Assembly (NCBI GenBank): GCA_964608735.1
Contig: CAZSPL010000229.1
Location: 1 to 5,557, forward strand
Length of the DNA stretch: 5,557 nt
Direction: 5' to 3'
Origin: CAZSPL01 sp964608735
GTDB lineage: Bacteria; JAJVIF01; JAPKYR01; CAZSPL01
Shown: one piece after another, positions 1-5,246 of the stretch
Layout: every line of letters begins with the position of its first letter
How positions within the stretch are numbered: the stretch's first letter is position 1
Notes under the pieces: model-generated
Database searches by the model: none
What the model was told of the DNA's origin: nothing
What the model saw: only the letters and a program-made list of their open reading frames with translations
Translations under genes and position numbers: made by a program

Positions 1-1490
1 TCGACCGGGATGCCGGTCCATCGCGCGACGACACCGGCGATGTCATCGGCATCGACGACCTGCTCCGTCTCGGCGCCGCGGTCGATCTTCCACTGTTCGA
101 GTTTTTCCTTGAACTCGTCCTCGACCTTGGCGCGTTCCATTTTCACGTTTGCCGAGCGCTCCCAGTCCTGCTCTTTCCCGGCGGCTTCTTCTTCGCGCTG
201 CAACCGCCGTACTTCATCCTCGATCTTCTTCAACTCGGGCGGGATATAGATGGCGTCGTAATGCACCTTGCTCGCGGCTTCGTCGATCAGATCGATCGCC
301 TTGTCTGGAAGGAAACGGTCGGAAATATATCTATGCGACAGCTTCGCCGCTTCGACGAGCGCCTCATCGGTGATGCGTACCATGTGATGCGCTTCGTAAC
401 GGTCTTTCAGCCCGCGCAGAATTTCGATGCTGTCTTTTACCGACGGTTCTTCAACGAGGATGGGTTGGAAGCGGCGTTCGAGCGCGGCATCCTTCTCGAT
501 ATACTTGCGGTATTCGTCGATGGTCGTCGCGCCGACGCATTGCAAATCCCCTCGCGCCAATGCGGGCTTGAGCATGTTGGAAGCGTCCATCGCGCCCTCG
601 GCGGCACCTGCGCCCACGACGGTGTGGAGCTCGTCTATGAATAAAATAATATTTCCCTCGGCGGCGATGATTTCATCTATGACAGCCTTGAGACGGTCCT
701 CGAATTCACCGCGGAATTTAGTGCCCGCGAGGAGCGCGCCCATATCGAGGGCGAGCACGCGCCTCCCGGCGAGGGTTTCGGGTATTTCATTGTTGACGAT
801 GCGCTGGGCGATGCCTTCGGCGATGGCGGTCTTGCCCACGCCGGGTTCGCCGATGAGTACCGGGTTGTTCTTGCGACGTCGCGACAGCACCTGGATGGTG
901 CGGCGTATTTCATCCTCTCGCCCGATGATGGGGTCGAGCTTGCCCGCGCGCGCGTCGGCGGTAAGGTCGCGCGTATATTTGTCGAGCGCTTCGAGGGTCT
1001 CCTCTGCTGTGGCGGAATCAACCTTCTTCTTACCGCGGATTTTCTGCAGGGCCTGGAGTACATCTTCCTTCGTGATACCGAGCTCGCGCACAACCTGGTA
1101 GCCGATTCCCTCGGTGATGTTGTAGGCTGCGAGGAAGATGTGTTCGACGCCGACATAAGTATCACCGAGCTGGCGAGCTTCATCGAGGGCCAAATCGAGC
1201 ATGCGCTTCGCCTGCGGCGTGATGTAAATCTCCATATCGGGACGCGCGGCGAATCGTCCCGACGGCTGCTGCGCGCGGAATACGAGGCTCCGCACCTTTT
1301 CCTTGGCGGCGGGGAAATCCTTCTTGAGTTTCTCGTATATGCGCTGCATCATCCCGCCGTCCTGTTCGAAGCAGGCCATGATGATGTGCTCGGTGTCGAG
1401 GGTGTTCTGGTTCAGTTCGCCGAGGATCCCCTGGGCGATTTGAAGCACTTCCTTCGCTTTGTCGGTGAATTTATTGAATTGCATGGACAT
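1..1490 (-). CDS. clpC: ClpC-type AAA+ ATPase/unfoldase, N-terminal 496 residues (partial, runs off left edge)
   Basis: Class I Clp/Hsp100 unfoldase: it uses ATP to unfold substrates and normally feeds them to ClpP in the cytoplasm. Visible in order: a double Clp N-domain (about 3-150); the first AAA+ module with Walker A GEPGVGKT (214-221), Walker B IILFIDE (281-287), sensor-1 GATT (320-323) and an ERRF arginine-finger region (338-341); then a short charged middle domain (about 411-475) ending before ARWTGIPV (489-496). The short middle domain, with a UVR-like stretch around QDWERSANVK (441-450), matches ClpC; ClpB has a middle domain about twice as long. ATG at 1490 is chosen because AGGAGG lies 11 nt upstream; the in-frame ATG at 1484 is the alternative. 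The second AAA+ module and the ClpP-binding loop lie outside the window, so ClpP partnership is inferred from family. The reading frame is open throughout. Confidence 0.95.
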   Translation of the reverse strand, partial: MSMQFNKFTDKAKEVLQIAQGILGELNQNTLDTEHIIMACFEQDGGMMQRIYEKLKKDFPAAKEKVRSLVFRAQQPSGRFAARPDMEIYITPQAKRMLDLALDEARQLGDTYVGVEHIFLAAYNITEGIGYQVVRELGITKEDVLQALQKIRGKKKVDSATAEETLEALDKYTRDLTADARAGKLDPIIGREDEIRRTIQVLSRRRKNNPVLIGEPGVGKTAIAEGIAQRIVNNEIPETLAGRRVLALDMGALLAGTKFRGEFEDRLKAVIDEIIAAEGNIILFIDELHTVVGAGAAEGAMDASNMLKPALARGDLQCVGATTIDEYRKYIEKDAALERRFQPILVEEPSVKDSIEILRGLKDRYEAHHMVRITDEALVEAAKLSHRYISDRFLPDKAIDLIDEAASKVHYDAIYIPPELKKIEDEVRRLQREEEAAGKEQDWERSANVKMERAKVEDEFKEKLEQWKIDRGAETEQVVDADDIAGVVARWTGIPV

Positions 1491-1501
1491 GTGCGATGGT
1501 T

Positions 1502-1507
1502 CCTCCT
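1502..1507 (-). promoter_or_regulatory. Shine-Dalgarno site of clpC
   Basis: AGGAGG on the minus strand, 11 nt before the ATG at 1490 and 17 nt before the ATG at 1484. This spacing favours the 1490 start. The site sits only 4 nt downstream of the foot of the leader inverted repeat (1512-1561), so it should be single-stranded when the hairpin forms. Confidence 0.75.
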
Positions 1508-1511
1508 GTTT

Positions 1512-1561
1512 GTTCCCGGCATCAGAATGCCGGGTTACCTGGCATTCTGATGCCGGGGAAC
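1512..1561. repeat. Long inverted repeat in the clpC 5' leader (REP-like inverted pair)
   Basis: Arms at 1512-1531 and 1541-1561 are complementary over about 20 bp with one extra G in the right arm; the 9-nt loop is GGGTTACCT. Each arm also contains a smaller palindrome: CCCGGCA-TCAGAA-TGCCGGG at 1515-1534, and GGCA-TTCTGA-TGCC at 1541-1554. It therefore looks like two short palindromic units placed head to head. It lies between the predicted clpC transcription start (about 1566) and the Shine-Dalgarno site, so a clpC transcript would begin with this hairpin. A T-tract does not directly follow on either strand, which argues against a simple terminator. Confidence 0.8.
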
Positions 1562-1572
1562 ATATTGTGTAA

Positions 1573-1600
1573 ATTATATACGAATCGCGGTTCTCGGCAA
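1573..1600 (-). promoter_or_regulatory. Predicted sigma-70-type promoter for clpC
   Basis: On the minus strand TTGCCG (1600-1595) is followed after 16 nt by TATAAT (1578-1573), close to the vegetative consensus. Transcription would start near 1566, giving a leader of about 75 nt that contains the inverted repeat. I see no CIRCE-type inverted repeat and no CtsR-like heptamer repeat, so the usual heat-shock repressor sites of clpC operons are not evident here. Confidence 0.7.
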
Positions 1601-1649
1601 TTATGCATCCGTTGAACGATCATCGGCAAGGCCTTTTGCAACCGTTTCA

Positions 1650-1658
1650 TGCTATAAT
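1650..1658 (+). promoter_or_regulatory. Extended -10 promoter for the nucleotidyltransferase/HEPN pair
   Basis: TGCTATAAT reads as an extended -10 element (TGnTATAAT) with a perfect hexamer at 1653-1658. No convincing -35 hexamer lies 16-18 nt upstream (the sequence there is AGGCCTTT-like), which is common for extended -10 promoters. Transcription from about 1665 would give a leader of about 30 nt before the ATG at 1695. It diverges from the clpC promoter. Confidence 0.6.
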
Positions 1659-1694
1659 CTTGGCGAGAAATCTTAAAACGTGGCAGAGGGAGCG

Positions 1695-2012
1695 ATGCCT
1701 TTTTCTCAGCAACAATTAGATGAATTGGTGCAGCGTATAGTCGACCTGGTGCATCCGTTGCGCATTATCCTTTTCGGATCGGCCGCCCGGGGCGAGCTCG
1801 GCAAATACAGCGATGTGGACGTGCTCGTGGTGATGCCGGAAGGAACTCACAGGCGTCATACAGCGATGAGTCTATATGCGCAAATCATCGGCTTCCCGTT
1901 TGCGGTCGATATTGTTGTTGCAACTCCCGGGGATCTTGAGAGGCACAAGGATACGGTGGGCTTGGTCTATCGAAACATCTTGCGTGACGGGAAGGAAATC
2001 TATGCCGCATGA
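1695..2012 (+). CDS. MNT-type minimal nucleotidyltransferase (105 aa)
   Basis: Small NTP_transf_2-fold protein of the pol-beta superfamily, cytoplasmic. It has the exact GS-X10-DxD signature: G28-S29 in LFGSAARG, then D40 and D42 in SDVDVLVV, plus a third candidate metal-binding carboxylate, D72, in VDIVV. Length is normal for the family, so the catalytic protein looks intact. ATG at 1695 is preferred: AGAGGGAG precedes it at 1685-1692, whereas the in-frame GTG at 1680 has no Shine-Dalgarno site. The 3' end overlaps the HEPN gene by 11 nt, the usual MNT/HEPN pairing. In studied pairs (MntA/HepT, type VII toxin-antitoxin) the MNT partner neutralises the HEPN toxin by AMP transfer to it. Whether this protein does so is inference, particularly since its HEPN partner is truncated; a role on another target or in housekeeping is possible. 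Confidence 0.85.
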   Translation: MPFSQQQLDELVQRIVDLVHPLRIILFGSAARGELGKYSDVDVLVVMPEGTHRRHTAMSLYAQIIGFPFAVDIVVATPGDLERHKDTVGLVYRNILRDGKEIYAA

Positions 2013-2169
2013 GGCTGGAGATATCGGCTCGCTTTCAGAATGGATGCGCTTCGCCAGGGCCGACCTCGATCTCGCGGGCGTCCCGCTGCCGCCGAATGGA
2101 ATGTACGAGCAGCTCTGTTTTCACGCGCAGCAGGCTCTTGAATCCTTCACCAGAATGAAATCTGATTGA
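2002..2169 (+). pseudogene. HEPN-domain protein, truncated after 55 aa
   Basis: The ATG lies inside the end of the nucleotidyltransferase gene (11-nt overlap, different frame) and has its own AAGGA site at 1992-1996, 5 nt upstream. Residues 12-47 match the start of HEPN proteins (PF05168 type): SEWMRFARADLDLA, then MYEQLCFHAQQALE. The family is normally about 125-135 aa, and the second helical pair, which carries the conserved R-x(4-6)-H ribonuclease motif, is missing: the frame ends at TGA 2167-2169 after TRMKSD. No continuation of the HEPN domain is recognisable in any frame before 2274. The break lies 5 nt before a degenerate copy of a short repeat (2175-2197), suggesting deletion or rearrangement at the repeat. 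It may still be translated, but nuclease activity is not expected. An intact short protein cannot be excluded. Confidence 0.7.
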
Positions 2170-2174
2170 CGCCT

Positions 2175-2239
2175 ATCCCGACAAAGGATTGCCGTGGTAC
2201 AACTGCGCATAAGAAAATCCCGGCAAAGGATTGCCGGGA
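2175..2239. repeat. Direct pair of short REP-like palindromic units
   Basis: A 23-nt unit at 2175-2197 recurs at 2217-2239 with 20 of 23 positions identical, 42 nt apart. The second copy is a perfect palindrome with core CCCGGCA-AAGGAT-TGCCGGG; the first is a decayed version (CCCGACA...TGCCGTGG). The CCCGGCA/TGCCGGG core and 6-nt centre are the same design as the units in the clpC leader at 1515-1554, only with a different centre. Two copies do not make a CRISPR array. Confidence 0.7.
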
Positions 2240-2241
2240 TT
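2211..2241 (-). terminator. Rho-independent terminator of the cytochrome/barrel operon
   Basis: On the minus strand an 11-bp perfect stem (2241-2231 with 2226-2216, AATCCCGGCAA/TTGCCGGGATT) and a 4-nt loop TCCT is followed by TTCTTATG, giving TTTTCTT at the stem foot. It begins 33 nt past the stop codon of the cytochrome lipoprotein gene. Read in the plus direction the same stem is followed by AAATTT, a weaker tail, so it could also stop transcription of the truncated HEPN gene. The hairpin is at the same time a copy of the short repeat family. Confidence 0.75.
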
Positions 2242-2274
2242 AAATTTACCATGTCCAAATTAACGGCCCGCCCG

Positions 2275-3426
2275 CTAATCGCTGGGTTCGAAGTCGTCGA
2301 TGGAGTCCTGCAACAACTTGGCGGCGTATTTGTGGTTATGCACGCCCTTGGAGCCATCGGCATTGATAAGGTCATAATTGAACTTCGCGTAGGTGTAGGC
2401 CAGGGTCAACTTGTCGTCGGCGGTGGCGGCATCGAGCTTCTCTTTGAGTTCGTCGAGCAGCGCTTGTATTTCGGTCTGGCCGCTCCTGTAGTCAAAGCTC
2501 ACCGCGTTCGGATGACATTCCTGGCACGCTTCGACGAGGGGCTTGAATGTGTGCCCCGAGATAGCCGTGTTTATCGTCGCCGAGAATGGCGCGGTCCACA
2601 TATGGCATGACGCGCATCCATCTTCCAGCGAGGTGTGTGCCGAGTTTTCATAATCCTCGCCGGGATAATTATATCCACCGGTGCCGAAGTAGACTTCGGA
2701 ATTAGGATGATGCGGGCTTGCACCCGGTGTGGCGCCTTCGGAGTTGTGGCACTGCGCGCAGAGGTCCGCGACATCCATCCGCAACTGGAACGGGTTCGCG
2801 TCGGAGTGCGGGTCGTGGCATACCACGCAGGTAACGCCGTAGACGAAGTCCTCGGGCTGGGCATCCTCGGAAATGCTGTCGGCGAAGATATAATCGGCTG
2901 AATGGCACGCCTGGCACTCGGTTCCGAAGTGCGATGAAAGCTGCCATGCCAGGTTCGCCGTGGCGTGGGTGCTTGTCGCCCATTCGGTATAAGTGGGATG
3001 GTGCGAGCCTTCGTGGCACTGCCCGCATAACTCGCCACCGAGCGGGGAATCAAGGCCGATATAAGTCTTGATATGCTCGCTTCCGGCGCCGTGGCAGTTT
3101 TCGCACTGGACCCCTCCGAATTTCGCGGCCACCGCCGGGTTGGGGTCGTCATAACCGCTGTTGTTCGGATTGTCGTCGAGGCCCACGACATGGCATGGCA
3201 CGCAGGTATCCGATACGTGGTCGGATGAGAGCAATGCGGGCAAGGCGTCGGCATGCCCGGTCAACTCCCACTCCAGTCCTTTCTGAATGTGGCAGGTGTT
3301 GCATACCTCGGCGGATACATACCGCACACCGCCTGCCGGGGGCATAACGGGTATCGAATTGCTCTGGCACCCTATGTAGATTCCAAGAAGGGCTGCAATT
3401 CCCAGTAGTATGATTATCTTCTTCAC
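2275..3426 (-). CDS. Nonaheme c-type cytochrome, predicted lipoprotein (383 aa), putative outer-surface electron-transfer component
   Basis: Nine CXXCH heme sites start at residues 42, 75, 108, 134, 171, 200, 223, 271 and 301. Fourteen further histidines (for example 58, 70, 118, 207, 264, 292, 363) are enough for bis-His ligation of all hemes. The N-terminus MKKIIILLGIAALLGIYIGC is a basic stretch plus hydrophobic segment ending at Cys20; YIGC is a non-canonical lipobox (Tyr at -3), so lipidation is likely but not certain. The N-terminal half resembles cytochrome c554-like proteins (CNTCH...GHADAL...GVQCENCHGAGSEH). The C-terminal part (about 316-376) is helical and heme-free, ending in KGVHNHKYAAKLLQDS, a pattern seen in NrfA-like and other multiheme cytochromes. 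GTG at 3426 is the start: GGAGG at 3437-3433 is 6 nt upstream. It is the last gene before the terminator and follows the barrel by 87 nt. Role inferred from context: lipid-anchored partner of the barrel conduit. The alternative is a periplasmic cytochrome or a reductase. Confidence 0.85.
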   Translation of the reverse strand: MKKIIILLGIAALLGIYIGCQSNSIPVMPPAGGVRYVSAEVCNTCHIQKGLEWELTGHADALPALLSSDHVSDTCVPCHVVGLDDNPNNSGYDDPNPAVAAKFGGVQCENCHGAGSEHIKTYIGLDSPLGGELCGQCHEGSHHPTYTEWATSTHATANLAWQLSSHFGTECQACHSADYIFADSISEDAQPEDFVYGVTCVVCHDPHSDANPFQLRMDVADLCAQCHNSEGATPGASPHHPNSEVYFGTGGYNYPGEDYENSAHTSLEDGCASCHMWTAPFSATINTAISGHTFKPLVEACQECHPNAVSFDYRSGQTEIQALLDELKEKLDAATADDKLTLAYTYAKFNYDLINADGSKGVHNHKYAAKLLQDSIDDFEPSD

Positions 3427-3432
3427 GTTTGA

Positions 3433-3437
3433 CCTCC
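3433..3437 (-). promoter_or_regulatory. Shine-Dalgarno site supporting a GTG start
   Basis: GGAGG on the minus strand, 6 nt before GTG 3426. It fixes the start of the cytochrome lipoprotein on a GTG codon, directly before a textbook lysine-rich signal sequence. Confidence 0.8.
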
Positions 3438-3464
3438 AGTCGGTATCGTTCGAATCCGGGGATG

Positions 3465-3512
3465 TTACCCGGGTCCGGTAATGGATTTATTTTTCAGCCC
3501 GCGGACGCGCGG
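3465..3512 (-). other. Intergenic hairpins between barrel and cytochrome lipoprotein genes
   Basis: The 87-nt gap contains two small stems: CCGCG/CGCGG (3499-3503 with 3508-3512), which starts right after the barrel stop codon, and TTACC/GGTAA (3465-3469 with 3477-3481). After the first stem the minus strand reads GCTGAAAAATAAA rather than a T-run, so it does not look like an intrinsic terminator and read-through is expected. These could mark mRNA processing or partial attenuation inside the operon. No good promoter hexamers are visible in the gap. Confidence 0.3.
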
Positions 3513-3513
3513 A

Positions 3514-5229
3514 CTACCATTCAAAACCGGCGTTAAGCAGCAGCCGGTCGACGCTGTAATCGAGCGGCTGGAGTATATCGAAGCTGCCGTCGGTATTCTC
3601 GTATGTCAGTCCCAGCTTCCAGTTGTCATCGGTTTCGTATGCGATACCGGCGCTGAAAGTCGTCTGGTCATAGCCGTCCGCGCCGGAAATATCGTAGTTC
3701 CAGTAGTTGGCGTTGAGATTCCAATCCTCGGTGAAATTCCACGAAAATCCTCCGCCGTATTCCCTTCCCCTCTGACGCCATTCGTTGAGTTCGGGAAGCC
3801 CGCTATTAGTGCGCATGAGACCGCCGCCGAGGTAGAACCATGCATCATCATTCAGCATGGACGTCCAGTCGAGGGTAAGGTGTTCATCGTTGACGCTGCT
3901 GTTACGCTGCGCGTTGGACTTTTCATTCTTCGCATATTTGAGCAGCCAGTCACCAGAGTTGATGACGCCCTCGCCGGTGGGGTTGTAGCGAAAGATGATG
4001 TTGTAGCGGTTCTCTTTATCCCACCATAGATAGGCGGAATCCATGTCCCTGACGTCGGTATTCTCAAGCCCGCCGCGCTTGAGGGCGGTCCAGTCGGCCG
4101 ACGCATCGAATTCATCGGTGAACTTATATCTCGCTCCAAGGTTGATGGTATTCGTGGTGATTGTATTCTGAAGGATCTCGCCCGCGTCGGGCGCATCGCG
4201 CTCGGGGTTGGCGAAATATTCCAGTATCGTCGTGCGGTTCGGATATGTGTGATCGGCGCTGGTGAATTTGTATGTCGCGTTCAGCTTCAAATCGGGCGTG
4301 GCTTTCCATTTCGCCCCGATATCGAAATTGAAGCTGTCCCTCGCGGGATGCAACTGCATCGGGCCGTTGGCCGGCTTCTCAAGGTTTATATGGCTCGTGA
4401 TATTCATCCGGTCGACGCCGAAGGCATTTATGAAACGCCCGTATCCGCCGATCGTGAAGCAGTTCATGTCGGTGTCGTTCTTGAGATCGCTTTCAGTGTA
4501 GAGGAGATTTCCTTCGACATATGCCGAGTCGCCTAATTGACGCCCGGAGCGGAATGTCCAGCTTGAATGCACGATATCTTCGACATCGAACGTGTTCGCG
4601 TCAAAAGCCCGGTGCTTGTACTGTAATGCGCTGTCCCAGCCGCCAAGGTTGAATGTGTAGCCGAGGTCGACATCTTCAGTTTCCCAGATGGTATTCAGGT
4701 TCCCGCCCGGTTCAAGGGCCGACCGGCTGCCCCGGAGGGTGTATCCGGCATCGATTATATTCCCATCATACTTGCCGTAGCTGAAACCGCCGTGAAGGTC
4801 GCGACGTCCCGCTTTTATCCCCGACGGGATGTTGAAATGCTCGTAATCGTTGAGCAGGAAATCGACTCTCCATGTTCCGAGGTCTTCCCATTCGCCATCG
4901 GCGCGCCAGCTTGAATCCCAGCTATGAGTCGAATCGAATCGGAAGATGGTTCCGTTATACGGCCATGCTTCGTAATACAGCCTGTCGAGATAAAAAGAAT
5001 CATTCTCGAACGGGTCCATGTATCGTCCGTAAAAAGGGGATTCCTCGCCGTCGGCGTTGAGCTTGATAATCGTTTCTATAACACCCCTTGAAGCAGGGAG
5101 GCTTTCGATGTATTCCGTGTCAACCGTAGTGCCGACGCTGGTCGCCTCATCGGCCGCGGCCGCAACCTGCGATATCGAAAGTGCGAGGATTAGTCCCAGC
5201 ATCGCTATACGTATCATCTTCAAGTGCAT
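3514..5229 (-). CDS. MtrB/PioB-like outer-membrane beta-barrel of a porin-cytochrome conduit (571 aa)
   Basis: Predicted Sec signal peptide: MHLKMIRIAMLGLILALSIS followed by QVAAAADE, with cleavage around residue 25. The mature part is rich in alternating hydrophobic/aromatic strands with D/N/G/S turns (for example FNFDIGAKWKATPDLKLNAT, TINLGARYKFTDEFDASADW) and ends in LLLNAGFEW, a C-terminal aromatic typical of barrels inserted by BAM. MtrB-family barrels wrap a periplasmic multiheme cytochrome and join it to an outer cytochrome. This protein is flanked by exactly such genes; context is the main basis for the family call. It is shorter than Shewanella MtrB (about 700 aa) and has a single cysteine (in DMNCFTIGG), so no N-terminal CXXC. 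Start: ATG 5229 has GGAGG (5239-5235) 5 nt upstream. An in-frame ATG at 5247 overlaps the upstream stop as TAATG but lacks a Shine-Dalgarno site and would put acidic residues (MEVEEV) before the signal peptide. Other barrel families remain possible. Confidence 0.8.
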   Translation of the reverse strand: MHLKMIRIAMLGLILALSISQVAAAADEATSVGTTVDTEYIESLPASRGVIETIIKLNADGEESPFYGRYMDPFENDSFYLDRLYYEAWPYNGTIFRFDSTHSWDSSWRADGEWEDLGTWRVDFLLNDYEHFNIPSGIKAGRRDLHGGFSYGKYDGNIIDAGYTLRGSRSALEPGGNLNTIWETEDVDLGYTFNLGGWDSALQYKHRAFDANTFDVEDIVHSSWTFRSGRQLGDSAYVEGNLLYTESDLKNDTDMNCFTIGGYGRFINAFGVDRMNITSHINLEKPANGPMQLHPARDSFNFDIGAKWKATPDLKLNATYKFTSADHTYPNRTTILEYFANPERDAPDAGEILQNTITTNTINLGARYKFTDEFDASADWTALKRGGLENTDVRDMDSAYLWWDKENRYNIIFRYNPTGEGVINSGDWLLKYAKNEKSNAQRNSSVNDEHLTLDWTSMLNDDAWFYLGGGLMRTNSGLPELNEWRQRGREYGGGFSWNFTEDWNLNANYWNYDISGADGYDQTTFSAGIAYETDDNWKLGLTYENTDGSFDILQPLDYSVDRLLLNAGFEW

Positions 5230-5234
5230 TACTT

Positions 5235-5239
5235 CCTCC
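5235..5239 (-). promoter_or_regulatory. Shine-Dalgarno site deciding the barrel start
   Basis: GGAGG on the minus strand, 5 nt before ATG 5229 and inside the six-codon extension that the upstream ATG 5247 would add. Its position makes 5229 the likelier start. Confidence 0.75.
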
Positions 5240-5246
5240 ACTTCCA

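Noticed and set aside
677..1183. Minus-strand open frame of 168 codons overlapping clpC
   Set aside because: It is a different frame of the same strand as clpC. Its protein is low-complexity (Ser/Arg/Pro-rich) with no domain, while the clpC frame is fully open with all AAA+ motifs.
427..1550. Plus-strand open frames (427-1101, 1140-1550 and others) opposite clpC
   Set aside because: They are antisense shadows of a GC-rich coding region: no Shine-Dalgarno sites, no recognisable domains, and full overlap with clpC or its leader.
1680..1694. GTG at 1680 as start of the nucleotidyltransferase
   Set aside because: There is no Shine-Dalgarno site before it, and the purine-rich AGAGGGAG lies between it and ATG 1695, which gives a normal-length domain.
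2175..2239. Possible CRISPR repeats
   Set aside because: Only two copies, one decayed, with a 19-nt spacing and no third unit. The palindromic design and similarity to the clpC leader units fit a REP-like element.
2121..2375. Minus-strand frame of 84 codons spanning the repeats and the intergenic region
   Set aside because: It crosses the predicted terminator and both repeat units and overlaps two genes. The protein has no recognisable features.
2571..3254. Alternative minus-strand frame within the nonaheme cytochrome gene
   Set aside because: It has no CXXCH motifs and Arg/Thr/Pro-rich composition typical of an out-of-frame reading; the cytochrome frame has nine heme sites.
3499..3512. Hairpin after the barrel stop as a terminator
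   Set aside because: The stem is only 5 bp and is followed by an A-rich tract, not T, on the transcribed minus strand.
3481..4029. Plus-strand open frame of 182 codons opposite the barrel gene
   Set aside because: It is antisense to a clear barrel sequence, with no Shine-Dalgarno site or recognisable domain.
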